Assembly (NCBI RefSeq): GCF_030272615.1
Contig: NC_081412.1
Location: forward strand, 670,558,852-670,622,851
DNA length: 64,000 bases
Reading direction: 5' to 3'
DNA from: Cryptomeria japonica
Lineage: Eukaryota > Streptophyta > Pinopsida > Cupressales > Cupressaceae
Shown here: positions 47,062-60,291 of the stretch, piece after piece
Numbering within the stretch: position 1 is the first letter of the stretch
Layout of the letters: the number at the start of each line of letters is the position of its first letter
Made by a program: the position numbers and the translations under genes
The notes under the pieces: model-generated
Databases searched by the model: none
Seen by the model: only the letters and a program-made list of their open reading frames with translations
Told to the model about the DNA's origin: nothing

Positions 47062-50000
47062 TCATGCATTGGCTAATCTCAGAAAAATATCATTGAAGTT
47101 CTGCTTCATCTATGATAATGCATTTTCCCATGATTCCAGTATGGTAGTAGTATAGTCAAATGTAGACGTCATCTGGGAATGAAATTCTTCCATTGAGTCT
47201 AGCATGCAGGTTTCAGGAGTAGCAAGAATAGCTTCTGCATTAGAGTAGGCTCTCCAAAGAATGTCGACCTATGAGGTGAGCAGACTCTTGAGCTCTTTTA
47301 GAGATCGGAGTCTCTTAGCCTTCTCAATATCATTCCTATCCAATCTCTCATGCAAATCATCTACAGACCCGTTAAAGGCATGAATGGAGTCTTGGAGTGG
47401 GACATATGCCTTGCAAATCCGTTCCATTTCTTGCTCAGTTTCAATTTGACTCTTAGAAATGTCAGAGTAAAAGAAAGAAACATTTGAGGTAGAGGCAAGA
47501 TACTTTCCTCCAGATTCAATAGCTTTCTTCAACAAACTTCCATTATGAGATAAAGCCATTTTGCCTCTTTCAATGTTCTTTGCCAGTTTATCTCCATATT
47601 TCTTCTTGTGGCTCTTTTCAACAGACATTTGAGCAGCATCTTCAAGTGACTTCATTTGATTAGATGTATCTGCAACTAATTGACCAAGTTTGCTAATGGG
47701 TGTAGGAAGATGTGCAACATCTATTTCTGGTAGTAAACCAGACATAATTTCTACTACATTCTAGATTGTCTCTGCTTCAATCCTTTGCTCTTTTAGTCTC
47801 TTCTTATGTGCTCTAGATTGCATAACGTTAGAAATCTTCATAATTTATGATGTGCTCAAAGTGTTCATATCAATGGGTCCTGAAATACTTATAGAGTCAT
47901 CATCATCATCTTCAAGTAGTTTCTGCTTTGCCGGTTCAGGAGGTATACTTTTAATGATAGCTCTCTTTGTGTTCTGCTTTGTTGTCTCTATAGGTAACTG
48001 AGTGACAACTTTCTCAATAGACTCATTTTGAGTGTCTTCAATGATCGGTGGAGATTGGGGTTTCTCCGATTGTTTTGTTGCCGGTTCATTGTCCACTTTC
48101 AGTTGAGTAGTCGATTGATCAACTAATGTAACCTGTACTTCAGTATTTGTAGGAGGCTCCATATCTGGTGCGGTGGTGTCTCTAGATAGGTCTATTATGT
48201 TCTGAACATCTTTATCAACAAGAATAATGAAATCATCCTTCTTCTTGATTGGATAGACTATGTTAGGTTGAACAATCTCATCTTTATCCATTTTCGGTCG
48301 AGGAACATCATCTATAGTATCATCCTTATTGCCAGAGTGGATGAGTTCTTCCCTCTTTTTGATTACACAGGCTAGGTGATGTGTCTCGGACTCAATAACT
48401 ACCCTTTTTGCATTAAGAAGCTTCAATATTCTCATTTTAAAATAAAATATACTTTTAATTGCTCAACTAAAGCACTAATTCCATCTGATGATAAATTGGG
48501 AAAATATTGTACAAATATTTCATCAACAATCTGCTTTTCCAATTGAATAGCTTCTTCCCATTTATCTAAAAGAGTATTATACAAAGAGATTGAAATATCT
48601 TTTTCCAAGTCATGTGGAAATCTATTATAATGACCCAAATAAGTTATTATCTGTTGAATGACTTGCTTCTGCTCATCTTTAGTGAAAGAATCATAATATT
48701 CTTTGACATTATCAAACCTATTTCTTCCCAGTGTCTTCATTGTTCTTGCAAAAACCGTGTCAAGTTTGTAGGTAGCAATATCTATAGGTGTAGTTGCCTT
48801 CGGCACTACCTTTACCTTCTTAGATGTTCTATCGGTTGTTTTTTCCTTCGTTGGTTCTTCTTCAGAATCTGTACCCTCAGACTTTGGTTGCAAAATCAAT
48901 TTCTGATTTCTCTTGTTTGGTGCACTCTCCTTCTTTACATATACTTTAGGTGTCAGTTCCTTTTTGGTTAGAACACTCCGAGTCACCCTTGTGGTCTTTT
49001 TCACAAGAGACTTCTCATCAAACTTCTTTTTCTTTCCTTTCTCCTTAGCTACAGGTACAGTACAAGTTTCTGTTGGTACAACTTGGACTGCCACAATGTC
49101 CAATTTTGCCTACTGTTTATCTTTAGGCGATGCTAACAGGGTATTAGCATAGCCAACCAATAAATCATGATTAATCTCATAGCTCATTTCTTCCATCTCA
49201 TCCTCTCTAGGCTCAATTGCTTGCATCAAGAAAAAGTCATTGGTAACAATGAAGACTATGTCTTTTGCAAAGTGTTTTACCACATCTTTAGGTAACCTCA
49301 TTCTCATACTCATCTTTTTTCTGAAATTTATTAAAATACTTATTCAAGGCAGCTGAAAAAGTATTCTTCACAACCTTAATGTTGTTCTTGATCTGTGCAT
49401 TGGCCGGTTGGTCTTTTGACCATTCAATATCCCCAATTCCTGGTAGGAAGTTCTGAAAATACAAAAATAATCCTACTAGTAGCTGACCATATTTGAATTT
49501 TTGGGTGTTGTCCTTCTTAATGCATTCCAAATTTTAAAATAATTGACTTCTAATGGCTTCACAGATATCATAATTTTCATTATCAACAATAATTGTATGT
49601 GCTATATGAATTACTGCAGATGGAACACTGTTAAGTCTACTAGAGTAAAATATGCGATAGCCTATCGCCATTGGTGCTAGTTTCACCGCAGGGTCTCTAA
49701 TATTGTTGATAGAAAAAGAATGCTTATCAGATGTAGAACCAGTTAATTTGAAGACAATATCCTTTGAAATTCGTCTTAGCACAGGAATTTCACCGGTTGA
49801 GAAATAACCTGTTACAACCCTAATAGCTTCCTTGGTTATTGTATGAGTCCTTTCTAAATACATGTTCTCTCCGTGGACTCGACTCAAAATGATTCTTATG
49901 TGTTCATCCTCAAAATCTTCAAGAAAGTAGGTGGCATTATGAAAACCTTTTTCAAAAACCCTAGCATATTTTGTTTCAATTTTTCCATTCTTATCACAGA

Positions 50001-50202
50001 GTGATTTCAACTGTGTATATATGTGTAGAGTTCCTAAATCTTCTATCTTGCAATCTATATAGCTAGACAAGTCACCTTTGACCACAACCCCGCTTGGGAC
50101 TTGCGACAATGCATTATAAGACATAATTTCATCTTCCTTTAGAGATTCCTTAGGCTCAATAGTGATCATCAACCTCTCTACAGACTTAGAAGTAGATACC
50201 AT
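47062..50202 (-). pseudogene. ORF2 of element D: unknown protein replacing pol
   Basis: About 1,045 codons from ATG 50202 to TGA 47062, with two frameshifts (near 49300 and 48435) and several stops. The N-terminal domain contains VPSGVVVKGDLSSYIDCKI, IILSRVHGE, HTITKEAIRVVTGYF and APMAIGYRIFYSSRLNSVP, all with counterparts in element C. A Lys/Arg/Thr-rich middle (about 49100-48820, KKTTRVTRSVLTKKE) may be nuclear or nucleic-acid binding. A segment with TLGRNRFDNVKEYYDSFTKDE, an acidic Gln/Pro-rich region and a helical C-terminus follow. No transmembrane segment or signal peptide is apparent, so an envelope-type role is not supported. I do not recognise the family. Confidence 0.75.
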
Positions 50203-50656
50203 TCTAGATAAGTAAGTTTCAAAGTGGTATACTCAAAGAAATACCTTGTTTCTTGAGTGTCGCTCCATTTCCTGGTTGAATAGCCCAAATGCACACCCGT
50301 TCACCGATCTGCAACTTTTGATTCAACTTAATTTCTCTAATCACAAAGCAATTCACCAATCGACAACAAGACAATCTTGTTCGGCTCTGCAATCACTTCA
50401 AATTTCTTTTCTCGAAAGAGTTAGGGTAAAAAAGATAAGGCAAAACTTGTTTTTATCCCTTTTTACCAACTGTAATAAATGCTCACACTTTTGGTTACAA
50501 ACCCTAATTTCACCACTTAAGTGAAATATCGGTTGATAACAAATCAACAAAAAGTCACCAAAATTCAAAATTCAAAATTCAAAAATGATTTCTCGCTCAT
50601 TTTACAAGGGGTCCGGAGATGTTTTACCATTAAGCTCCCCTTAGCCATGTTAAACA
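50203..50656. other. Spacer between gag and ORF2 of element D
   Basis: No supported gene lies here. It is the counterpart of 58832-59300 in element C and may be the leader of ORF2. Confidence 0.5.
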
Positions 50657-51191
50657 GGCTTAAGTCATTGGTGTTGGGTTCTCTTCACTTGGTGAAGGAG
50701 CAATTTCTTCTTCAGGTGAATCATCATTTTTCTTCTTCCAAGTCCAATTCATATCCTCTCTGGTTTTCTCAACATCAACTTTCTGCTTGCCTTTCTGATC
50801 CTTGAAAGAGTTGACCAGTTCGCTATTTCTTGATCTACAAATTTTTTCTAAGTGCCCCAGTTTGTTGTAGTGATAGCATACCATACCAGGTTCTCTCCAT
50901 GGTCTAGTGTTCACCTTTCCATTCTTCCTCCTGCATGTTGTAGTAGTGTGACTGCTACCACGACAGATCAAACAGGTTGCTCTCCAACTATTTTCTGTTT
51001 CATAACCATTTGATCGGTGGTCATAGGTTCTGTATCGGTTTGGGTTCTGGTTCATAGGAGGTTTTGGGACAACTCCTTTAGGTCTTGGTGCATAACTTCA
51101 AGAGTTGTTCATAACCGACCTGCACTCAAAAGCTCTATGTCCAAACTTGTTGCATGCATAACAGTGACCATTAAATCTACTAGTTCTAGCC
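50657..51191 (-). pseudogene. Gag C-terminal zinc knuckles of element D
   Basis: This is the second half of the D gag, beyond the E insertion. It shows HCYACNKFGHRAFEC, CLICRGSSHTTTTC and CYHYNKLGHLEKIC; the last has Tyr in place of the second Cys. A Lys/Glu-rich tail ends before 50657. The first half of the gene is at 63135-63956, on the far side of E. Confidence 0.8.
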
Positions 51192-51196
51192 ACATT
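51192..51196. other. Target site duplication of element E, left copy
   Basis: ACATT immediately precedes the E 5' LTR (TGGTGCAG) and recurs at 63184-63188 immediately after the E 3' LTR (CTGCATCA). A perfect 5-bp duplication fixes both ends of E. Confidence 0.93.
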
Positions 51197-52823
51197 TGGT
51201 GCAGGAGCACCAAGGCAAACAAATTCAAATTTGAAGACCTTTGAGACCAAGGAGGAGTGTCCAACATCAAACAAATTCAATAAAATCAATTATGAGATCC
51301 TAAAGCCAATAATGGCCTTTGAAGCAAAAAAGTGTAAAAAGTTGTCAAAATGTCTTGATGAGGACCTAGGAGGGTATAAACATGGAATTTGGGTCAAAAC
51401 ACCCAAGAATAGGTTCATAGGAGTTTAGTTTCATTTTAAATGCAATAAGGGATGAAAATCCTTTTGTTTTTAATGTTTTTGTCAAAGTTGTAATGCATTT
51501 TCCAAAGTGCAAATTCAAAATTTCAAAAATGCAATGACTAGGAGGGTTTAGGAGGGAAAAGCAAGTTTTAATTGTTTTAGTGTTAAATAAACTTTTTAAC
51601 CAACCATATGGTGGTTGAAAAAACTTGGAGAGGCTATTTAATGCCATAGACATGCTTTGTAAGGGGGATTGAATGCTAAAGAGTATGGACTCTTGTAGAA
51701 ACTTAATTTATCAGATTTTCTATTCTTTGTGAAGGTTTACTTTAAAATTGTTCATGCTCGAACATTGAAAAGAACTTTTATCAACATTTCACACCTCTAT
51801 GGATAATTTGAGTTCATTATTCATTCTGAAATTATGTTATAGGGCTGACTGTCATAACCTTTTGAGTATTTTCCTTTGGGAGCTTTGACAAAATTCAATC
51901 ATGGGGTCATTCCATGAATGTTGAACCCTATTTCTCATGGGATGAATATTTTATAACATGTATAATACATTCTAACAACTAAAATGTGCAATCGAGGGAT
52001 TTAGTGTAGGTGATCACCATTTGAAGGAGAGATAAGCCTAGTGAAGAGGCTTGGTAGGGTGAAGGTTGGAGAGATCTACCTACATGAGGGGTAGTTTTTA
52101 TAATTTGGAAATTGGTAATACACCTATCTAAAGGTGCAACAACCAATTTGATCCAGGAGTGAGTGGACGTGGGAGATTGGAGAAACCCTAGGTTTGAGGG
52201 CTTTTTGATGAAAATTTGGGGCTTTTGAGGTTAGAGGCCTCACAAATTGAAATTGATTGTGGATTCCTTCATCATTTGATATTTAGAAAGACTTTTTTCA
52301 GGTTTGGAGATTTGGGGTGAAGTATTTGATATACCTGCTTTGCAAAATCACCATATTTTATGCTTAAAAACAATGCTAAGAGGTTAGACAGTGGGTTTGT
52401 TCCAAAACAACCTAGGTAAATATTTGGGTATGTTGATATAAAGCCTAAAGGGTATCTGAAAATCCAATTTATTTGGTTAGTGTTTGGAGAAGTTGCAGAG
52501 ATAAGCATTATTTTCTCTCTCGATAGGGCTAAAGGGGGCTCTAGACCTAATAGGCTTGATTTGGGGTTTGGGCATTAAATCATTGTATAGGAAGAACAAA
52601 CCAATTCAATCTCATGTGATAGACCTAAGGATACCTTTTAAATCATCATTTGCATTTGGGAAGGTCTTGTCTCATAATAGGCCCATTTGAACCATTTGGA
52701 GTGTTTGTAGGCTTAAGGGGATCTATCATTTTCCTACCTTGTATTTCCCTTATACTTCAAAAAGTCATCTATACCTATTTGGGAATTATCTTATACCACC
52801 ATACCTCTACCAATTCTGCATCA
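51197..52823 (+). repeat. 5' LTR of element E
   Basis: It begins TGGTGCAG and ends CTGCATCA, near-perfect inverted ends. It aligns along its length with 61531-63183. The internal phrase AACCATATGGTGGTTG (about 51600-51615) is a strong inverted repeat. Confidence 0.9.
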
Positions 52824-52824
52824 A

Positions 52825-52838
52825 TGTAGTATTAGAGA
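52825..52838 (+). other. Possible degenerate primer binding site of element E
   Basis: TGTAGTATTAGAGA next to the LTR end resembles the Met-tRNA primer sequence TGGTATTAGAGC with lesions. Confidence 0.5.
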
Positions 52839-52871
52839 AAGAAAGGTCTGAGTAGGATGTAGGAACGAGTG

Positions 52872-54502
52872 ATGGCACCTGAGAACCCGTTGGTTAAGGA
52901 AATTGAAGAGTTGAAAGAAACCTTGGAGAGGGAAAGAAGAGAAAGAGAACAGAGCAAGGGAAGGGAGGAAAGAGCATGGGGAAGAGAGTATGCAAGCAAG
53001 GATAGAACAATATGAGAAAGAAAGAATGGACAATAGGAGGGAAGAACCTAATTGGGAAGAACAAAATGGAGATGATGGAGAAGAGAAACCAAAAAGACCA
53101 GAGCGTAGGAGGGTTGAAGATGAATTGGACCCTGAGGAGAGGAGGTTGGTTATAATTTTGAAGGCAGTACAAAACAATGTAGGGAAAGGACATGTGGATG
53201 TACCTATCTATTAGGGAAAGATGGATAGTGAGGAAGTGTTGGGTTGGCTTGATGCCCTGGAGAACTACTTTGAGTATGAAGAGATGGAGGATGATAAGAG
53301 GGAAAGGTTTGCAAAAAAAAAACTCAGAAGTACTGCTTTGACTTGGTGGACAAGTTTACAAAATGATAGAATGTCTAGGGGTTTGACAAGAATCACACAG
53401 TGGGCAAGGATGAAGAATTTGATCAAAAAACATTGCTTGCCTTCAGATTATAGCATACATGTGAAGAGGACGAGACAAAATTTGAAACAAAAAGACATGG
53501 ATGTAATGTCCTATATTGAACAATTTCATAAATTGAGTATTAGAGGAGGATATGAGGAAGAAGATGAGAAGGTAGCCGACTATGTCAATGGCTTGAAGTA
53601 TCATTTGCAAGATGAGATTGATCTACAAGTACCAAGGACAATTGGTGAATGTTTTTAATTGGCTATTAGAGTAGAAGAAAAGGCAAAGAGGAGACAAGAA
53701 AGGTCAAGAAGAGGAGGTAACTCAAATAGAGGAAGAAGTGGAAGAGGTCAAGGACAAAGCAATGATGTCAAAGGCAAGGAATCATTTTCAGAATCAAGGG
53801 GTGGATACAATCAGAGAGGAGGAAGAGGATTTGGTCAAGGAAGAGGCACATTTAGATGCTAAAATTGTAATGAACCAGGGCACCCATCATTCAAATGTCC
53901 TAAATGGAATGAGGACATGAAGGAAAGGAGGGTTAATTTAACACAAGAAGAAAAAAAGGAAGAACAAGAAGACAAAATCATGATACCACCAGAGGAAAGA
54001 GAGTTGTTACTCATGGGGAAAGTACAACCATCATAGCAAGAAAGGATCTTTAGGACAAATTGTAAGATCCATGGTAAGGTATGCAATTTGATTGTTGATT
54101 CAGGGGCTTGTCACAATTTGGTTGCTTATGAAGTAGTCAAAAAGTTAAATTTACAAACCCTTGCACATCCTAATCCATATTTTTCTACATGGGTCAGTGA
54201 AGGTTAGAATATGTTGGTAAAAGATCAGGTTGTTATTCATTTCTCCATTGGGCCATATGCGGATAGTATTTTGTGTGATGTAATGGATATGAGTTGTGGT
54301 CATTTGATTTTGGGTAGACCTTGGCAATTTTCAAGAAGGATTATACATGATGGTTATAAGAATACATATTTGGTTCATAAGGGTAGGATGAAGTACAAAT
54401 TGATTCCATTCATTCAAGGTGGAAAATACAACATTGTTATGTGTTTTGGTTAGGAATTTTCTGTCAAAGAGCAGGGTCAGAAAAGGGCAGATTTGTAGTA
54501 GT
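52872..54502 (+). pseudogene. Gag-protease of element E
   Basis: Gag starts at ATG 52872 in one frame (Glu/Arg-rich coiled coil, EIEELKETLERERRER) and shifts near 52990 into the main frame. The capsid domain of Retrotrans_gag type is clear: GWLDALENYFEYEEM, LRSTALTWWTSLQ and YIEQFHKLSIRGG. An Arg/Gly-rich stretch follows, then a CCHC knuckle whose second position is a stop (CxNCNEPGHPSFKC near 53857-53900) and the protease motif LIVDSGACHNLV (near 54090-54125) with HLILGRPWQ. In-frame stops: TAG 53213, TAA 53656, TAA 53860, then TAGs near 54034, 54208 and 54451. The element C insertion cuts it at 54503. Confidence 0.88.
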
Positions 54503-55332
54503 TGTTAGGAATCCCACAGATACTGAGAGGGGGGGTGAATCAATATCTAACCGGTAATTAGAATTGCTCAATTTAAAACATGTACAACATATTATTATAG
54601 TGTACTGGTATGCAAGAAATAATGCAATGAACAGAATTAAAAGCATCCACATGAAAAGCACACCATAACACAAGGATTTAACGTGGAAACCCGGTGTGGG
54701 AAAAACCTCAGTGGGATTTGTGACCCACAATATCCACTTACTGGCCAATAAGAGAATATTACTTACAAGAGGGGCCTGCACATGCAGGAAGGCCAAGTGC
54801 CTAGAGCTCATTGCTCAAATGGGAAGTCTCACTGACTTACAATGTGGATTATACAAATCCAATAACTTGTACTGCTTTACAATAGCATCTATAATGCCTG
54901 ATCCAGTACCGGTTTATGCTTTGTTCTTTACATAAAACCTCTAAACTATATTTCGCATAATAGGTCTGCCCAATATCTTCTTCTTTTCGCTTCCTTTCTT
55001 GCTTCCAAAATGTTCACAATGATCTCTCTTATATATAAGAGTCATTTTACAACTTGCCAAGTCGGCTTCCAATTTTTTTACAATAATAAACAAAATATAA
55101 TATAACAAAAATTCTGTCAGCCTCTATGTCGGTATGCTTCCTTTCTCTGTGTCGGTGCTGGTGGTCTAAGTGCTAGTGTAGAGTGTGATCTGCTGATGCT
55201 GGTGCACTAACTTGCTGGTGTAATGCCTTGCCGATATAATGCCTTGCCGGTGCCATAGGATTGTAAGGTTGCCATCAATGACAATACCTTCAATCACATA
55301 CAATGTCTCATTGGAGTGTGCATATGCCAACA
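54503..55332 (-). repeat. 3' LTR of element C
   Basis: 830 bp, TGTTGGCATATG at 55332 to TTCCTAACA at 54503 on the minus strand. It matches 60363-61190. CCGGT/ACCGG words recur, in line with the CGG-motif clusters described for Sirevirus LTRs. Confidence 0.92.
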
Positions 55333-55505
55333 ATCTCCCCCTTTGGCATTGATGGCAACACTCATGAGAAATTTCAAAAGTGTATCCAAAAATTATCCAA
55401 AAATGTGAAGTCCAAAAATGTTACCAAAAATGTGTGTGCTCCCCCTGAGCATATGATTCCTGTGATGTTGAATTTTCTCATCCCACTACTCCCCCTTTGG
55501 CATCA
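55333..55505 (-). other. Multiple polypurine tracts of element C
   Basis: AAAGGGGGAGAT adjoins the LTR (55333-55346). GGGGGAGC near 55440 and CCAAAGGGGGAG near 55488-55501 repeat it. The outermost copy overlaps the end of ORF2 (stop 55478). Confidence 0.8.
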
Positions 55506-58500
55506 ATGACAAAGGTTGTCAAGATGTCAGTAGAGTTTGTAGTTTCAACTTGTAACTGGGTAGTTACAATTTGAAATAGATCCACCAAAATCAAGTTTAT
55601 GCTCTCCATAAACTTTTTACTGTCTCTTATTGTTGTCTCTGTTCTTTTAGCTATACCGGTGAGATGCTACAAATGCTCTACCAGTGTTTTCTGTCACTGT
55701 ATCAGTGCCTCAGATATTTCCTTCCGCAATGATGCTAGATAGTCCGATCTTGGACTCAGTTTTAATCTTAGATGCTTTGCCTTATTCACTATTATCTCCT
55801 TTTCTCTTTCCAATTTAAGTAATTCTTCCTCAAAATTTGTTATCCTTTGCTCAAAAACTGATAATGTATCAGGTGAGTTAACAAAATTATCAGCAAGTTT
55901 ATTGATTTCATCCTATACCTTGCTTATTTTATTATCTATGTCTACTGTCAAAAAGTTTGTCTTGCAAGTGTCTTTGTACAGAGTTTTGTATTCTTTCAAT
56001 AAATTACATAGTTCCAGTAGAAGTGTGTCAAAATCCCTAGTACACTTCTTTATCTGCTCATCAAAGAATCTTTGTTTTTCAATTTCTACTTTGTCCTTCA
56101 ATGTCTCTTCCTTTATTTTCTCAATGTTTTCTATGATATATTTACACAAGGTATCAAGTTGTCCTAAAGAATCTTTATTGTCTATATTATAGTTAGGAGC
56201 AATTACCTTCAAAATTGGTATGGTGTCATCTATTGCCTTATAAGCTTGCGAGCTGCAATCTGTTATCTTTTTAATTGAATCTAAGAGTACTTCAGTCACA
56301 TTAGTTAATTTGTAGCCTAATGATGAGGAACCTACATTTTGAGTACTGCCGGTGGAAGTAACCAAGCTTGTATTGACCTCTGGTAGGTCTGTTTGTGTTT
56401 GCATTTCCTTAAGCAATGGTTTGTGTACTTCACCAGTTGCTAGTGGCATTGTTTCCTCATGAACCTATTCCTGTTTCTGTTGTTGTTCCTGTTCTAGAGC
56501 CTTTTGCTCTGTTTGTTGCATTGTCTCAATCTGAATATGAGTTTCTACCTGTTTCTCTTTGACAGCTGTCGGTTTCTCTTGCATGTTTTCAGTTTGCTCA
56601 TCTACCGGAGGCTCACTAGCCATGTCAGTCTTATCAGCTGTATCTTTGTATACCACAATGTTGATCTTTTGAGTATCAACATCCACTGTATATAAGACTT
56701 CAGGATTAGGATTGACATCCTTTACATCCATACTTTCAACTGCCGGTTGATCTTCTGTAGTTTTTATCGGTGATGTAGAAGGAGGTGGTGGGGATAAGTT
56801 ATCTTTAACTTTTATACTCGGAGGTCCACCAACCTTTCCTTTACCCTTGTCTCTTTCCTTTTGATATACCTTTATTGGTTTGGGGTTCCGATATTCCTCC
56901 TATTTTTCCTTTTCTACTAGGAAAATGTCCCATGCATTTTCTGTCTCTTCAGTCACCTCGTTAACACTTCCAACCATTAAAGCAATGTGCCGGTGTGTAG
57001 TAGAGAATACTGACCGATTGGCTTCAGCAATTAAGTCATCGATTTATTTGGGTGAATTCACTGGATAAACAACAAGTAGCTTTTCTATCCTTATTTTCTT
57101 GTCAAGTTCTATTACTGCTTGTCTCCTTGCTTCTAGTCTTTTGAATAGTTCATCTTGTACTTCATCTACAACTTCCATCAAAAATTTCTTATACATGTCC
57201 ATATGTAATATAACACTGTTTTCTACTTGTTCTTTTTCATCAGCTGTCAGAGTGTCATATAATTTCTCTATATTCTTCAATTTCCTTTTTTCTGTAATTT
57301 CTTTCAACAGTATGTCAAGAGGAGCCAAGTTTTGTTTTGTTCTTTTCTTCTTTTTGGGTGTTAGTTTCTTCTTTGGTGTAGCCTTTCTTACCGGAGATCT
57401 CACTGCTTGTTGTTTTTGTCTTGTCCTCCTAGGTGAGGGTGTGGTTGCGGATGAGGGATCTCTTTTCCTTACAACTCTCTTGAAAGTTGCAGGCATGTCA
57501 CTCTTCGAAGAAGTGCCTACCAATGATAGGTGAGTTTCAGGTTGTGGAGCTGCTAACTCATCCTCTGTTATACCAGTTTTCTTTAACACATCTTCTTTAA
57601 TAGCTTTTGCATGTCTAGAACCTCTTCTCACAACCGCCTCAACCTTTTTCACTCTTTTATGGGATTGTATTTGGCTTTCAATAGTTTCTGCACTAGCAAA
57701 TACTTCTTCCTTAGGTTCTTTAGGGGCTTCTAGAAGTGCTTTAGCATATGTTTCAATGATAAGGTCATCTATTTCATAACCCATTTATGTTACCCAGATT
57801 GTTCTTGGGATGACTGCTTCCATCCAAATTTTATCCTTTTTGATTAAAAAACATATTTCATCCTTATATTTGTCAACAATATTTTGTGATAATCGGATTC
57901 TTTTCTTCATTTTGGCCTTAAGTGCTTGAAAATAGTCTTGTATATTTTGATCCTTATCTTCTCCCATATTGTTGAATAGTTTTGTTAGCTATTTACCTAC
58001 CGGTATATCATATCCAAGTTCTTTGTAGCCTATACCAGAAACCTGTTTGGTTATATGTAGCATCAGGCATACTAGCAAATTTCCAAACCTAAAAGTTCCT
58101 TTCTTGTCCTTCTTAATCTTGCCTAAGTTGTCAATTAATTCATCCTTCGACCACTCACATACATCAATCTTTGCATTATCTGTGACCATGTCATAAGCAC
58201 TCTTAATGCACAGACTTGACACTAAATTGAGTCTATTTGCATGAGTTGCCTTATATCCTAATATCATGCTGATAAAGCTTACATTAGTATCTTTTACATC
58301 ATTGACTCTTAAGGACCTTTTATTAGATGTGGCACCAGTTAGCTGAGTAACTAGGTCATTGGAAACCTTCTTAGTTTTGTCTGGCCTTTTACTGGTGGTC
58401 GGTAACCCTGTGACAACTTTCACAGCTTCCTTGGTGATTTTGTGAATTGCATCTAACCAAAAAAATTCACCATGTACCCTGCTTAAGACTATCCTAATCA

Positions 58501-58831
58501 CATCCTTGGGGAATTCAGGAATGCTAAGGATCTCTATAAATCCTAGGGTTTCAATGATCTTATGTTCATCTTTTATATTTTCGGATTCATCACATATGAT
58601 AGATTTAAACATGGTTTTAATCTCTTCATCTCCTAGTTCCTCAATGTTGCAGTGAATGTAAATTCTAGGGTCTTCGGCATAGACAACTCCTTTAGGAATT
58701 TGAGAAAAAGCACCTAAAGTATCATCTTTCTTTGCTACCTCAGGAACTAATTGAAATACGGGACTAGGTCTTTTTACAACATCGACAACAGTAGGGTTTG
58801 CTATATATTCAAGTGCAGAGGTGGATGCCAT
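55478..58831 (-). pseudogene. ORF2 of element C: unknown protein replacing pol
   Basis: One uninterrupted-phase frame of 1,117 codons, ATG 58831 to TGA 55478, broken only by point stops: TAG at 57986, about 56910, 56465, 55913 and one near 55668, plus TAA at 57785 and 57041 and TGA near 55690. N-terminal domain: IPKGVVYAEDPRIYIHCNI, IVLSRVHGEFFWLDAIHKI, ITKEAVKVVTG and SMILGYKATHANRLNLV, all matched in element D. A highly basic middle (KATPKKKLTPKKKKRTKQN, about 57380-57310) follows, then a segment ending in charged helices, a Gln/Glu-rich region and a long helical C-terminus (VEIEKQRFFDEQIKKC). No membrane segment. Family unknown to me; it could be a diverged Sirevirus accessory ORF. Confidence 0.78.
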
Positions 58832-59299
58832 GATAAAATACCTTTTACTGCCTTTAGGATGGATGATTGCTTGAAGTGTTCTTGCCTCTTGCTCGAAATT
58901 CTTTAGCTCGGAGTCTTTGCGCTCTTCGTAGGTTTGAAATCTCGGTGAAATGAAATGGAGCCAAAACCACAAATTTATAGTGTTTATTTGCCATCTACCA
59001 CATTAAATGTATGCCGGTTAAGTATTCACTTAACATTGTCTGCTGGTAAGAAGTAATTTCTAACTTCTCATCTCTAACTGAGGGAATAATAACATATGTA
59101 TCATTAGATTGCCAAACCCTCAAGGAAACTTTCTTCAATTCGATGAAGAACTTCCTACCGGTGGAGCATTACTTTGTCCTGTCGGTGAAGCATCACTCTG
59201 TCCTATCGATGAAGCATTGATTGGTTCTACCATTGGAGGAGTATTCCCAATATTTAGATCAGCTTTTCTAATCGATTTTTTTGAGAATTCTTTCTTAAA

Positions 59300-60291
59300 C
59301 TCTTCAACTTTTTCTTTACCCTTCAAGCTAGAACTTTTTTGTCTGTCGGTGATCCTTTACTTCTACAGAATTTTGCAATATGCCCAATCTTGTTACATGC
59401 ATAACAAGTCACATTATTCTTTCGACTAGCTTTCCCATAACCTATGCCGGTTTGTGTTCTGCATTGATTAGATAAATGTCCAAATCTTCCACAAACATAA
59501 CATCTCACATTCATTCCACAATTCTCAGAATTGTGACCAACTTTGTTCCATTTTGAACATTGACCGGTGGGTGTGTTGATATTCTGATAATTTCTAGATC
59601 TACATTCATTTTCTCTATGACCATACTTATTATAGTTAAAGCATTTTCCATTGAATTTATAAGCATTAGGTTGCCTTACTGGTTTGTTGTGATCCTGTGT
59701 GTTTGCAGTACCAGATTTTTCGCCAACTTCAAAGCCAATTCTAGAAATGTCACCTTTAGGTTTTTGATTCTTCAGCAAGGTGCCAAGTTCCTCTGAGCTT
59801 TTCTTGAATTTTTCTTTATGTTGATTTGCAGTTTCTAGTTCTCTTTCTAAGACTTCTTTCTACCCCATCAGTTCATTGGAGTCATTCTGAGTGTGCATCA
59901 GATCTGTCTTCAATAAATCATTTTCATAGCTAAGTCTTGTGTTCTCATTTGCTGCATCACTTAGTCTTCTGGTCAATTCTTCTTCATTCTTCTTCCTATC
60001 TTCAATCTCTTTACAAAATCTCATAGTCATATCCTACATCTCATTCTTTGTAGTTATGTTCTCCAGTTTCAGCTTGCTTAACATATCATTAAGTGATTCC
60101 TTTTCATCATTCTCATTTTGCATCTTTTCACAAAGTTCTCTTCTCTTGTTTCTTACAATAGTAAGATTCTCTTGGAGTGCTTGAATGATATCCTGAGCTA
60201 CTTTTAGATCATCTTCTAGTTTGATATTTTTCAATTTCTCTGCATCATAGTCTGAAAGAGCTTGTTCAAGTTGCTTCGTCAGATTTTCCAT
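59300..60291 (-). pseudogene. Gag of element C (coiled coil plus four zinc knuckles)
   Basis: The start ATG at 60291 (MENLTKQLEQALSDYDAEKL) is about 60 bp past the primer site. The first 230 codons are a long coiled coil (RRELCEKMQNENDEKESLN). Knuckles follow: CFNYNKYGHRENEC and CSKWNKVGHNSENC, each lacking the second Cys, and intact CYVCGRFGHLSNQC and CYACNKIGHIAKFC (59660-59380). Two TAG stops (near 60034 and 59860) interrupt the coiled coil and the end is another stop at 59323. No capsid-like Gag domain or protease is visible, which is unusual for a copia Gag. Confidence 0.82.

Noticed and set aside
54464-54811. Matching open frames at 54464-54935 and 60315-60795
   Set aside because: They lie in the two LTRs of element C and match only because the LTRs are copies.
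55478-58831. ORF2 as an envelope-like gene of a Sirevirus
   Set aside because: No signal peptide or membrane-spanning segment is apparent and the middle is highly basic. Only weakly excluded.
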